Source: Hyphomicrobiales bacterium (lineage in GTDB: Bacteria; Pseudomonadota; Alphaproteobacteria; Rhizobiales; Rhizobiaceae). Taken from it: a DNA stretch of 64,000 nucleotides. Under the pieces are notes generated by a model. The model saw only the letters and a list, made by a program, of their open reading frames with translations. It was not told the DNA's origin and searched no databases. Positions 55,749 to 64,000 of the stretch are shown here, piece after piece. Position 1 is the stretch's first letter; every line of letters starts with the position of its first letter. The stretch is from contig JAJFHU010000038.1 of assembly GCA_021775455.1 (NCBI GenBank), forward strand, positions 110,132 to 174,131, written 5' to 3'. The position numbers and the translations under genes were made by a program.

Positions 55749-57293
55749 CTATTTCGAGATATCCGCGCCACCTTCTTCCGCCCGCTTGGCAACAAATTCT
55801 TCAATGGCTTCCTTGCGGTCGGATGGGAGCTCGGGCTCGTCGTAATTCTTGATTGTATCAAGATAAATCCTGTTCGCACGTTGTGTCGCGTCAAGACTTC
55901 CGCGTTCCTGCCAGTTTTCGAAATTACTCCAGTCAGAAAGAAGTGGTGAATAAAACGCTGTCTCAAAGCGCTCCAGCGTATGTTGAGTACCGAAGAAATG
56001 CCCACCATGGCCAACATCCGTAATGGCGTCCAGTCCCAAGGTTGCTTCGGAAACCTCAACGGGCTTGAACAATTCGGCAAACATCTGAAGCATTTCCACA
56101 TCGATGATGAATTTTTCGGCAGATGCGGTAAGACCACCTTCGAGCCAGCCAGCACCATGAAGCAGTAAATTACAGCCGCCCATCAACGCGCCCCACATGG
56201 ACATCTGCGTTTCGTATGCAGCCTGCGCATCCGGCGCGTTTGAAGCGGTCACCCCGGAAGAGCGCATGGGCAAGTCATAGCGCCTTGCCAACTGACCCGA
56301 ACCAAATGCTGCCTTGACATATTCAGGTGTGCCAAAAGCCGGAGCGCCGGTTTTCATGTCGACGTTGGATGTAAAACTGCCATAACAAACGGGAGCGCCC
56401 GGATTGACGATTTGTGTGAGGCACATCCCGGCCAAGGCTTCAGCATTTTGCATAACCAGCGCACCGGCAATGGTGACGGGTGCCATCGCACCCGAAAGAG
56501 TGAACGGTGTCAGAACCATCAGCTGGCCCGCAAGGGCCGCATCAATGATTCCCTTGCACATCAAATCATCCAGCATCAACGGCGAGTTGGAATTTGCAAC
56601 CGAGTAACAGTATGGATGTCTGGAAAATTCCTCCTTGCTCACACCATTGGCGAGCCGGATAATTCCGTAGGAATCTGCCACTGCTTCGGTTCCGCGAAAG
56701 TATACAAACGGCACCTTGTCGGTGTAACTGGTCATCGATTGGGTAATGTGCAGATGCCGGATGTTTGTAGGGACATCCTGGGGTTCCACGGAGGGTCCGA
56801 TAATATGAATTACGTCAAAGCTCTGCGCCATCCGGAAAAAGTCCTGGAGCTTTGCTAGCGTACCCGGCTTTCGTCCTTGCTGAAGGTCTGAAAAATTTGG
56901 CGTGCCGCCAGTCGTGCATACGCCAACCTGATTGCGTCCTATCGTGATGTCCCGGTTCTCACCCCTTGCCTTCATGGTCACGAGCGGTGGTGCTTTTCCA
57001 ATCAGGTCCAGAACCAGCTCAGGATCAAAGTGAACAATCTCGCCCTTCACTGTCATTCCTGCCTTTGCGTAATAATCGCGCGCGAGTGGGCTCAATACCT
57101 TGATCCCGTTGTCGGAAAGCACTTTCAGCGATGCATTATGAATGGTTTCAATTTCATCAGCAGAAAATTGCTCTACTGGTGGGTAATTGTTTTTCCATTG
57201 TCGCCAGGCCTTATCAAACGCCTTGGTGATGTTCGATTGTCGATTGCTCATGCGTTTGCTTCGGCCGCCACGGCGTGTCTGAACCTGGTTCAT
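55749..57293 (-). CDS. MttB-family methyltransferase, non-pyrrolysine (second copy)
   Basis: About 514 residues, starting at ATG 57293-57291, which overlaps the TetR stop as ATGA. The N-terminus is basic (RRGGRSKRMS). Family motifs: VCTTGGTPNFSDLQQGRKPG, GAMAPVTIAGALVMQNAEALAG, AAYETQMSMWGALMGG and HGAGWLEGGLTASAEKF. No in-frame TAG, so non-pyrrolysine. Related to the gene at 5997-7556 but only moderately alike. With a TauD dioxygenase it probably processes a quaternary amine; the methyl acceptor protein is not in the window. Confidence 0.88.
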   Translation of the reverse strand: MNQVQTRRGGRSKRMSNRQSNITKAFDKAWRQWKNNYPPVEQFSADEIETIHNASLKVLSDNGIKVLSPLARDYYAKAGMTVKGEIVHFDPELVLDLIGKAPPLVTMKARGENRDITIGRNQVGVCTTGGTPNFSDLQQGRKPGTLAKLQDFFRMAQSFDVIHIIGPSVEPQDVPTNIRHLHITQSMTSYTDKVPFVYFRGTEAVADSYGIIRLANGVSKEEFSRHPYCYSVANSNSPLMLDDLMCKGIIDAALAGQLMVLTPFTLSGAMAPVTIAGALVMQNAEALAGMCLTQIVNPGAPVCYGSFTSNVDMKTGAPAFGTPEYVKAAFGSGQLARRYDLPMRSSGVTASNAPDAQAAYETQMSMWGALMGGCNLLLHGAGWLEGGLTASAEKFIIDVEMLQMFAELFKPVEVSEATLGLDAITDVGHGGHFFGTQHTLERFETAFYSPLLSDWSNFENWQERGSLDATQRANRIYLDTIKNYDEPELPSDRKEAIEEFVAKRAEEGGADISK

Positions 57294-57931
57294 GATATCT
57301 TGTCCTTGTGAAGCGCGATGAAAGCTTCGGCGGCTCCCGGATCTGCCGCGCGGCCGATAAAGCACTGAAAATAGGCGTTGAGATAGCTAATACGATCGCT
57401 CATCAATTCCCGTACATCCAGAGCGTAGTAACTTAGCTGGGTGAAGTAGATTACCCGTGCCCGAACAAAGGATTCTGGATGTTGATAACCATGTTGTTCA
57501 AGAAACCCGGCAATCGCCCCTACCCGACTGTTATCCTCTTTTTGAACTTTTTTTCCCAGGCTTTCCGACCTTCGCGACCACTCGCGCATCGATTGGTCCA
57601 GTTCCGGATCAAACAGTTTTTTGTCTACCCAGACTTCAAAGAGCGCCAACAATCCTTCATCCAGTGTGGTCGCAATCCTGAGCGCATCCACCATCACTCC
57701 AGTATTGCGTTGCTGCCATTCTTTGGTGATAGCATCCAGCAGATCATCACGGTTTTCGAAGTGCCAGTAAAAGCTGCCCCGTGTAATGTTCATACGACGG
57801 GCGAGATCGGTAATCTGAACTGCATCAATGCCTGATTCAACCAGTACTTCAATCGCCTGATCAATCCAGTCTTCACGGGTAAGCATCGGCATGCGCTGTT
57901 GCTTTGGTTGGGTCAATCGGGCAATCTCCAT
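57290..57931 (-). CDS. TetR-family repressor
   Basis: About 213 residues, TetR type: helix-turn-helix at residues about 20-65 (DAVQITDLARRMNITRGSFYWHF) and a ligand domain after it. I prefer the start at 57931-57929; the longest reading extends 28 codons into the divergent gap and over the operator. It is the first gene of the TetR-MttB-TauD operon and divergent from the cupin-oxidase operon, and the inverted repeat between them is its likely operator. Confidence 0.85.
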   Translation of the reverse strand: MEIARLTQPKQQRMPMLTREDWIDQAIEVLVESGIDAVQITDLARRMNITRGSFYWHFENRDDLLDAITKEWQQRNTGVMVDALRIATTLDEGLLALFEVWVDKKLFDPELDQSMREWSRRSESLGKKVQKEDNSRVGAIAGFLEQHGYQHPESFVRARVIYFTQLSYYALDVRELMSDRISYLNAYFQCFIGRAADPGAAEAFIALHKDKIS

Positions 57932-57948
57932 ACAGGGTTGTACTGATC

Positions 57949-57964
57949 CATACACCCATGTATG
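57949..57964. promoter_or_regulatory. Probable TetR operator
   Basis: The perfect inverted repeat CATACA-CCCA-TGTATG lies in the 62-base gap between the divergent TetR and cupin genes, and a second CCATACA half-site is at about 57928. Position and symmetry fit a TetR-family operator controlling both operons. Confidence 0.6.
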
Positions 57965-57993
57965 TTGCGCGTCAAATAATTCGGAGGATAGGC

Positions 57994-58350
57994 ATGAGTA
58001 ACGCATCGAACCCAAAAGAGCTTCGCTTCATCGATTTGGAGTTCAGTCCGCGCTTTGAGTATGGCGATCAGGCTTCCGCTGCTCAAATCTCTGGCAGCGA
58101 TGGTGAAACCGAGCTTGGCACTGGTTTCGTTCGACTAGCAAATGCGGATTTTCCCTGGACCGTTAAATATGACGAGGTACTTTTGGTTGTTGAAGGCGAA
58201 ATGACAGTGAAAACACCGGATGGAGAGTTTAACGCAAAAAAGCACGACAGCATCTGGTTGCCGAAAGGAACTGAACTTCGTTACATCGCCAAAAATGCAC
58301 TGGTATTTTACGCAATTCATCCAGCGAATTGGGCGGAAGCTAGAAAATGA
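57994..58350 (+). CDS. EutQ-like cupin
   Basis: A 118-residue small cupin: YDEVLLVVEGEMTVKTPDGEF (about residues 59-79) and KKHDSIWLPKGTELRY. GGAGG is five bases before ATG 57994. The stop overlaps the oxidase start as ATGA. EutQ-type cupins lack a clear metal site; this one may be a helper or isomerase in the same pathway as the oxidase. Confidence 0.83.
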   Translation: MSNASNPKELRFIDLEFSPRFEYGDQASAAQISGSDGETELGTGFVRLANADFPWTVKYDEVLLVVEGEMTVKTPDGEFNAKKHDSIWLPKGTELRYIAKNALVFYAIHPANWAEARK

Positions 58351-59663
58351 AAATTGCCCGACTTCCTAAAGATGACAAGACGAACGGCTGGAGTGGAATA
58401 CTCAAGCCCCGTAAACCAAATGTCCCGCTTACTGGCGATATTGTTACTGACTGGGTGGTTCTCGGCGCGGGGTACGCCGGCCTCGGCGCAGCGCGAAGAT
58501 TGGCAGAACTTCATCCAAACCAGAAAATCGCATTAATCGATGCAGGAGAAGTTGGTGAAAACGCATCCGGGCGCAATTCGGGCTTCGCAATTGATCTCCC
58601 GCATAATGTGGGATCATCGCTTGAGGAACTGGAAGGTTCGCATCGATTCATGCGTTTGGCCAGGGTAGCGATTTCTTCTCTTGAGGGTTCAGTTAAAAAG
58701 CACAAAATCAAGTGCGACTGGTCGGAGGATGGCAAGTACCATACTGCCGTCTCCTCCAGAGGCGTGGAAGATGTGCTAACCCCGTTCGTGAAGGAACTTG
58801 AGGCACTCGGCGAACCTTACGAATGGCTTGAGGGAGTTGAACTTGAAAAAAAGCTTGGCAGTCAGCACTTTACAGCGGCGGTCTACACACCCGGTAACAT
58901 TCTTATGAATCCAGCGGCTTTGACGCGAGGACTTGCGGACAGCCTGCCGGGCAACGTTTCCGTTTATGAAAACTCCCCAGTACTGGAGTTCGTGAACTCC
59001 AATGGTGTAACGCTTAAGACAACAGGCGGTAGTGTTCGCGCTCCAAAAATGATCATGGCAGCGAATGGCTTTTCGGAACAGTTTGGTTTCCATTCCAACC
59101 GCTTCCTGCATTTGGTTGCCCATGCCAGTCTTACTCGTCCACTGACAAAGAAAGAGCGCGGGGACTACGGTGTTAAAAAGCCGTGGGGGCTTACCCCGGC
59201 AAATGCTTTTGCCGGAATAACAATGCGTTACACCAATGACCATCGAATTCTAATTCGCCAGGGGCTGGCTTACTGTCCTTCCCAGCGCTTTAACGAAACT
59301 GCAAAAAAAGTTGTTCAGCGCCAACACAAGAAGCTGTTTGATGCGCGTTTCCCGATGCTACCAAATGTTGAAATGGAACACACCTGGTCAGGGTTCGTAT
59401 GCCTGTCGCGAAATTCGGCCCCGGGATTTGGTCAGCTCGCAGGAAACATTTGGGGTGCGGTCTGCCAAAACGCTGTTGGCGTGACCAAGGGCACGATTGG
59501 TGGCATGCTGGTAGCTGACATGGCGTCCGGTGAAGACAATCCGCTGATTGCCGACATGCAAAGCCTTGGTGAACCTTCCAGATTACCCCCGCGTCCATTC
59601 CTCGACATAGGTGTGCGGGCTAGATTTCAATGGGAGCTTTGGAGCAACCGGAATGAGGCTTGA
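58347..59663 (+). CDS. DAO-type FAD-dependent oxidoreductase
   Basis: A 438-residue flavoprotein oxidase with the FAD motif VVLGAGYAGLGAARRLAEL (residues about 36-54) and GENASGRNSGFAIDLPHN, as in gamma-glutamylputrescine oxidase and related amine oxidases. It has no GcvT domain, unlike the two DMGDH-like proteins at 37-46 kb. Probably removes a methyl or oxidises an amine in the pathway served by the divergent MttB/TauD operon. Confidence 0.86.
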   Translation: MKIARLPKDDKTNGWSGILKPRKPNVPLTGDIVTDWVVLGAGYAGLGAARRLAELHPNQKIALIDAGEVGENASGRNSGFAIDLPHNVGSSLEELEGSHRFMRLARVAISSLEGSVKKHKIKCDWSEDGKYHTAVSSRGVEDVLTPFVKELEALGEPYEWLEGVELEKKLGSQHFTAAVYTPGNILMNPAALTRGLADSLPGNVSVYENSPVLEFVNSNGVTLKTTGGSVRAPKMIMAANGFSEQFGFHSNRFLHLVAHASLTRPLTKKERGDYGVKKPWGLTPANAFAGITMRYTNDHRILIRQGLAYCPSQRFNETAKKVVQRQHKKLFDARFPMLPNVEMEHTWSGFVCLSRNSAPGFGQLAGNIWGAVCQNAVGVTKGTIGGMLVADMASGEDNPLIADMQSLGEPSRLPPRPFLDIGVRARFQWELWSNRNEA

Positions 59664-59717
59664 TCAATCAGGCACAACCCGGGTTTGGAAAGCATACCCC
59701 GGCGCGCTTTCGACTTC

Positions 59718-59912
59718 CTACCAGGCGCTGAACTCGACGCTCGGTTCCGGATCTTTCGGCACGCCGAGGTCTACAGTTATGCGATCATCGTGATTGGGAG
59801 CACGCCAAAGCTGAAAAGTTCTTCCCGTAACGCGCCAGCGAATTTTACCGTAGAGGTTGAGGATTGTGGTGCTGCCTTCATCACGAGCAGGTACGTCTGC
59901 CCAACCATACAT
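59718..59912 (-). CDS. Short conserved-looking protein after the DUF2182 gene
   Basis: A 64-residue frame: MYGWADVPARDEGST, then GRTFQLWRAPNHDDRI and LGVPKDPEPSVEF. Codon use is like the neighbouring genes, and it begins 33 bases after the DUF2182 stop on the same strand, so it could be the last gene of that operon or a fragment. No family recognised. Confidence 0.4.
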   Translation of the reverse strand: MYGWADVPARDEGSTTILNLYGKIRWRVTGRTFQLWRAPNHDDRITVDLGVPKDPEPSVEFSAW

Positions 59913-59945
59913 TGAGAACTTGACTATGTTTCTGAGAAAACTAAC

Positions 59946-60767
59946 CTACGCCACCAACAATACCACGGAACCCGCAAGCAACAGTCCACCTGTAATCCGA
60001 GCGAACCACTGCCCGTACGGCAGTAGCTTTTCAAGCAATACAATAATGGCAAGTCCCGAGATCCAAACCAGATTCATTATGCCACCGGCAAACAACAGCA
60101 CCATCAAAAACCAGCAGCATCCTACACAATATAGACCGTGATGAAGGCCCATGAACAGTGCGCCGCCATGGCCACTACGAAAGTTTCGCGATAGAAAATC
60201 AACGGGTGAACGGCAGTGTTTAAGGCATACATGTTTTAGTGGTGACAACTGATAGATACCAGCCATGATCAAAAATGCCGCCGACAATTTGGTGCTGGTA
60301 CTCCACATCATCATTGAGTGCATCAATCCGGCTTTCTCCAGCGCCCATTGCAGGCCAACCGCTGCGAGGCTGAAAACCAGCCATGCCAATAAATAGCCTA
60401 AAGTAAACGCCATTGTCGGGATAAGGGTTTTCGCCATCCTGCCCTGCTTTTGAGCGTGGCGACATACCCGTGCATACAGCAACACCATAGGCGTGGCACT
60501 CGGTATCATCATGGCAATCATCATGATCCACCACATGGAAAGCATCAGCAGCCAATAGGGAACATCCCAACCCATCACCATGGATTTCATGCCAGTTGGC
60601 GCCGGAAATTGCCAGGTTGACATGGAGGCGGATGACATACCCGTGCCCGCACCACCGATGATCCATGCCCAGCTGATGGTGCAGATCAAAGTCAGTCCTG
60701 CGACTACAATCAGCCGATCACGCCGTAGAAGATGTTCAGAAATAGTAGTATCAGGCACGAATGACAT
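59946..60767 (-). CDS. DUF2182 membrane protein
   Basis: A 273-residue integral membrane protein with about six helices. Conserved DUF2182 features: MWWIMMIAMMIPSATPMVLLY (about residues 78-98), SPLKHVCLKHCRSP (about 172-185) and GLHHGLYCVGCCWFLM (about 202-217), with Cys/His that suggest metal binding. It follows the DUF1326 gene by three bases, a pair seen together in many bacteria; their joint function is not known. Confidence 0.88.
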   Translation of the reverse strand: MSFVPDTTISEHLLRRDRLIVVAGLTLICTISWAWIIGGAGTGMSSASMSTWQFPAPTGMKSMVMGWDVPYWLLMLSMWWIMMIAMMIPSATPMVLLYARVCRHAQKQGRMAKTLIPTMAFTLGYLLAWLVFSLAAVGLQWALEKAGLMHSMMMWSTSTKLSAAFLIMAGIYQLSPLKHVCLKHCRSPVDFLSRNFRSGHGGALFMGLHHGLYCVGCCWFLMVLLFAGGIMNLVWISGLAIIVLLEKLLPYGQWFARITGGLLLAGSVVLLVA

Positions 60768-60770
60768 TGA

Positions 60771-61430
60771 TCAGGAAGCCCTGCCGCCGTGTGTTTTCTC
60801 TTCGACCAATCCATAAGGGCCGTAAGCAACTTCTGTCACGAAGCCGTAGCTATCCTTGGCCTCCATATTAATTTCCCCGGAGGAATTGAATGTGGCACTT
60901 GCCATCTCCGCCAACCGGAATTCAAACCCAAAAGGCAAACTGATCTGGGCATGGTGAGGTTTGCCTGTCACCGGATTCTTGATCGGCTTGAGAGAGAGTT
61001 CCATGTGGCCCGGCGCTTTGAAATGCCCGGTACGGGCTTCCAGATCACATTCGAACTCAATGTCCGCAAATATGGGATCATATTCGGTCTCGATAGTAGA
61101 TCCGTAAATGCTGTAAGCCGTAGTTGGCTCCTGCTCCTTGCCGTCAAGAATTTGAAACAGCGCTTCGCGTTGCTCTTCGCTTGCATGTGCCGAGATCAAT
61201 CCTTGTACCCGACCTTTACCTTCATGAACGGGTCCTGGCCAACTGAACCGGGCACCAACAATCAATCCATCAAGTCGGACATCTCCAAACCACCCCTCGT
61301 CAATGCGGTGAGCTTCAAGGCCCTGACATACATCGTTTGTCGGCAGTGCATTGAATTCGCACGGACAACCGTAATCACAATTACAAGATGAAATCTTTGG
61401 ACCGCGAATCATCCAGTCAACATAAGCCAT
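60771..61430 (-). CDS. DUF1326 protein
   Basis: About 219 residues starting at ATG 61430-61428. The family signature SCNCDYGCPCEFNALP (about residues 14-29) with its four cysteines is at the N-terminus, suggesting a metal or cluster site. It precedes DUF2182 directly. Function unknown. Confidence 0.87.
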   Translation of the reverse strand: MAYVDWMIRGPKISSCNCDYGCPCEFNALPTNDVCQGLEAHRIDEGWFGDVRLDGLIVGARFSWPGPVHEGKGRVQGLISAHASEEQREALFQILDGKEQEPTTAYSIYGSTIETEYDPIFADIEFECDLEARTGHFKAPGHMELSLKPIKNPVTGKPHHAQISLPFGFEFRLAEMASATFNSSGEINMEAKDSYGFVTEVAYGPYGLVEEKTHGGRAS

Positions 61431-61614
61431 AGCTTGCTCTCTTTCTTGATGCCCCAATTTCAACCGGGAATTTGCTCCCAAGTATCATGCAGGTCAATCG
61501 AAAGCGTGAACTATTTGGTTTCAGTTCCGTAAGTTGTGTTTCAAATCCGTAACGATCCAGTTGCAACCTACACACAGCGGGGCGATTTTGCCCGATGCCA
61601 CAGTGGACACCTGA

Positions 61615-63237
61615 TTAATCCGAGGGAAGTGCAGCCAATTCAGCGTCATATTCGCTGACACATGAGCCCATGGCCTTGATCATCGGTTGCAATTGCTTTT
61701 CGTAATGTTTCCACTTGGCGACGGAAGAAGTGTAGATCGGTTGACGAACCTGCCATATTGAAGCGGTTTTGACAGTCTTTTTCGATCCCGTATGATCAAG
61801 ACAGCGATCATCCCATTCGAGACCCAAATGATCGATCATGTTGCGGGCAACGATTTCGGTATTGGCAACGGTATCCTCGTAGTAGACCTCAAACATGCGT
61901 CCCGGCAAAATCTCACGCCAATAATTCATCATTTCCCAATATTGGCGGTAATAGAGCCCCAAAAACTCCAGTTCAGTAGCGTAGGAGTGAAACTCGGAAA
62001 AAGACTGCTTGTAACAGGACAGTGCGCAGTCAATCGGATTTCGGCGACAGTGAATGATCTTGGCATTGGGAAAGACAATTGAAATCAGACCCACAGACAT
62101 GAAATTGTGGGGGAGCTTGTCTACCTGCCGCTTGCTGCTTTTGCGGTTAAATCCCGAAACATTCATGTAGCCCTCGGCAATATTTTTCCAGAAATGGTCC
62201 GGCGCGTCATGAAAGTGCTTCTGCATGGTGGGTAGCGCTTGTCTCAACAATGGATCAACCTTGGTGTAGAGCCCCCATTGTTTCATCTTGGTGTGCATGT
62301 AACCAAGTTCGCCATTGTCCAATATTTCAGGATGGCCTGCCAGGATACTTTCCGTCAGCGTCGTACCGGATCTCGGCATTCCAACAATGAAAATCGGTTG
62401 ATCGGTTTCATGGCCAAATCGTTGTTTTGATTTGATAAAATCTAAACTGAAGGTTTCCCTGACATTTGAAAACCCAACCAGGGTGCTTTCCTTGTCCAGG
62501 TGCTTCGACGGTTCCTCATTCGATTTGCGGTAATATTCAAAGGCCCGGTCATATTCTTTCAGTTCTTCAAAACCTGATGCTGCCTGGTTGTACAAATACC
62601 CGACTAAATTCTGGTCTTCCGAACTGTCTGCAAAGTGAACAACTGATTCGACCATTTCAATATCTGTGGCAAATCCGGGAAGTCCCGAAATCCTGGCCAT
62701 GGCCTTTTTGTTTTTTTCGATTTTCAAAGCCTGACGCGCATCCGCCATGGCGGCTTCAGCGTTGCCGGTTTTGCTGTGTACATCAGCGCTGACGAGGTAG
62801 ATTTCCTGTTCCTTCGGATTAATTCTTTTGGCGTGGCCAAGAGATTCGAAGGCCTGATCGATTTTCCCCAACTGCATCTGGCATTCGGCAATGTGGGTCC
62901 AGATGATTGCGAGGTCTTTTCTTAAAAAGGCCCATTTTTTCAGATACTTAAGCGCATCCCCATATTTTTTTTGTTCAAGCAGGAGCAATTCACAAAGTGT
63001 TTTCAGAATGATCTCTGAATTTGGTTTCTGTTTGTGCGCTTTCTTGAGTTGAATCACAGCCCCCTGATACTCTTCAGTTCGGCAAAGCATCAAAGCCAGG
63101 GAAAACCGCAGCTCAAAGTTTTTGGGATTTTGCTTGACCAGTTCGGCAGTCTGCGCCGATTGTCGAATGAGTTGCTCCATCGGCAATTTGCTGATGCGTT
63201 CTTCAAACTCAACTGGATCAAATGCCTGCATGTTCAT
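61615..63237 (-). CDS. TPR-repeat sulfotransferase
   Basis: About 540 residues. The N-terminal 230 residues are tetratricopeptide repeats (NFELRFSLALMLCRTEEYQGAV; IWTHIAECQMQLGKIDQAFES; YLVSADVHSKTGNAEAAMAD). The C-terminal half is a PAPS-dependent sulfotransferase: the 5'-phosphosulfate loop FIVGMPRSGTTLTESI (about residue 286) and the 3'-phosphate loop HCRRNPIDCALSCYKQSF (about 408-425). It probably sulfates a polysaccharide or a surface molecule. Start chosen at ATG 63237-63235; a second ATG two codons later is possible. Confidence 0.87.
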   Translation of the reverse strand: MNMQAFDPVEFEERISKLPMEQLIRQSAQTAELVKQNPKNFELRFSLALMLCRTEEYQGAVIQLKKAHKQKPNSEIILKTLCELLLLEQKKYGDALKYLKKWAFLRKDLAIIWTHIAECQMQLGKIDQAFESLGHAKRINPKEQEIYLVSADVHSKTGNAEAAMADARQALKIEKNKKAMARISGLPGFATDIEMVESVVHFADSSEDQNLVGYLYNQAASGFEELKEYDRAFEYYRKSNEEPSKHLDKESTLVGFSNVRETFSLDFIKSKQRFGHETDQPIFIVGMPRSGTTLTESILAGHPEILDNGELGYMHTKMKQWGLYTKVDPLLRQALPTMQKHFHDAPDHFWKNIAEGYMNVSGFNRKSSKRQVDKLPHNFMSVGLISIVFPNAKIIHCRRNPIDCALSCYKQSFSEFHSYATELEFLGLYYRQYWEMMNYWREILPGRMFEVYYEDTVANTEIVARNMIDHLGLEWDDRCLDHTGSKKTVKTASIWQVRQPIYTSSVAKWKHYEKQLQPMIKAMGSCVSEYDAELAALPSD

Positions 63238-63327
63238 CTGGTTCCCGATCCTGATCGACAATTGGCGAATGTAACTGTTCGCTCTCGCTGTCCAATTAAT
63301 GCGGTATTGCCAGCAATACCAGCCCAA

Positions 63328-63878
63328 AACAAGCGCCCTGACCCCGATTAATGCCCAAACTCTGTTTTAAGGGTGTAACAATGCGTCTTGGCCCTAGTCC
63401 TTTTGCAGGATGAATTGACACTATTTGAACACCACATGGTGTGACCGACCGGCACGAAAATTCAACCTATGATAGTATGGTTTGTAGTAAATTTACTACT
63501 ATTGAAATTATCTGTATTAATAATAATAATAATTTCTATCAATTATAAATAAATAATTGTAATTTTAAATTATATTTTTTAACATCTAAAATGTATTTTT
63601 TATTATATATTTTTATTTACTTGTAGTAAATATACTATAAATTATGTTATTTTACAATATAAAATTCATTTTAAGGTAGTAATTGGATTGTCTTTGTTTT
63701 TAATGTGACATTAAAGTTACACTCCGAATAATAAACCCGTATATCCCGGTTTTATGCTATCTACTTGCGTTGTTTGATTGACTTGAATTTCAGTTTTACC
63801 GTAGGAATTGATCAACCGGCTCCAGTACATTCCCGGAGTTGGGGACTTAGGAAATCATTAACTACAGGGATATAAACT
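63328..63878. other. Long AT-rich leader upstream of the porin gene
   Basis: A 551-base gap without a gene. The stretch 63480-63720 is extremely AT-rich. It holds the palindrome TAGTAAATTTACTA (63485-63498), the near-identical TAGTAAATATACTA (63624-63637), a TAA-rich run near 63516-63533 and, to the left, ACACCA-CA-TGGTGT (63429-63442). The pieces look like binding sites for transcription factors or nucleoid proteins controlling porin expression. Confidence 0.5.
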
Positions 63879-64000
63879 ATGAGAATTAAGTCTCTCCTTC
63901 TCGGCACTGCAGCTACTATGGTTGCTGTATCCGGGGCTCAGGCTGCCGACGCTATCGTCGTTGAGCCAGAGCCAGTAGAGTATGTTCGCGTTTGTGATGC
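63879..64000 (+). CDS. Porin precursor (partial)
   Basis: The first 40 codons of a gene cut by the window edge. [19 protein letters not shown] is a signal peptide with cleavage after AQA or AADA; the mature start ([16 protein letters not shown]) is the typical N-terminus of rhizobial Omp2b/RopA-type outer-membrane porins, including the conserved cysteine. AGGGA lies about 12 bases upstream. Confidence 0.82.
   Translation, partial: MRIKSLLLGTAATMVAVSGAQAADAIVVEPEPVEYVRVCD

Overview
The window reads as a chromosomal segment of a marine-type alphaproteobacterium, most likely of the Hyphomicrobiales (Rhizobiales). The reasons are the aerobic-type cobalamin gene set, LysR/TetR/XRE-controlled catabolic operons for methylated amines, a DMSP-lyase-like cupin, and a porin precursor at the right edge whose first 40 residues look like the rhizobial Omp2b/RopA type. 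I see no tRNA, rRNA, CRISPR array or intact insertion sequence.

Region 1 (1-18.8 kb) is a cobalamin region read leftwards. A B12 riboswitch (18560-18765) precedes cbtB, cbtA, cobP, cobW, cobN, a DMSP-lyase-family cupin and cobO. Further left lie a di-CxxCH secreted protein, a TerB-like protein, a LysR regulator divergent from an MttB-like methyltransferase plus GcvT-like protein, and then a small membrane protein, a CbiX-like chelatase, cobH, cobL, cobI and a truncated cbiG-type gene. cobQ lies apart at 25.8-27.3 kb, followed by a divergent DUF1007/NicO-type metal uptake pair.

Region 2 (18.9-31 kb) is mixed accessory sequence: a trypsin-like protease split over two TGATG-coupled frames, an M3 peptidase, a 3-hydroxyisobutyrate-dehydrogenase/imine-reductase-like gene, an Asp/Glu racemase, a decayed duplication of the tails of two of these genes, a GST/LysR pair, a DUF1508 gene with a TTG start, and a very AT-rich island with two micro-ORFs.

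Region 3 (31-36.7 kb) holds a large RTX-type repeat protein and a SulP anion transporter. Region 4 (36.8-45.9 kb) is a tight operon: XRE-cupin regulator, DMGDH-like flavoprotein, MDR dehydrogenase, homocysteine-methyltransferase-like protein, cupin, PLP aminotransferase, and a second DMGDH-like flavoprotein. Region 5 (46-54.7 kb) has single genes, including an ankyrin-cytochrome c fusion, a radical SAM protein split from its Cys-rich tail, an SDR, an isochorismatase-like hydrolase, an FMO-like flavoprotein and OsmC.

Region 6 (54.8-59.7 kb) is a second methylated-amine module: TetR, MttB-like protein and TauD-type dioxygenase, divergent from a cupin and a DAO-type oxidase around a perfect inverted repeat. 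Region 7 holds a DUF1326/DUF2182 pair, a TPR-sulfotransferase, an AT-rich leader and the porin start.

The theme linking the regions is one-carbon removal from N- or S-methylated compounds: two MttB homologues, three GcvT-type folate domains, a possible DMSP lyase and a methyl-transfer enzyme, next to genes that would make the corrinoid cofactor. The substrate of each operon is inference; no corrinoid-binding carrier protein is visible in the window.
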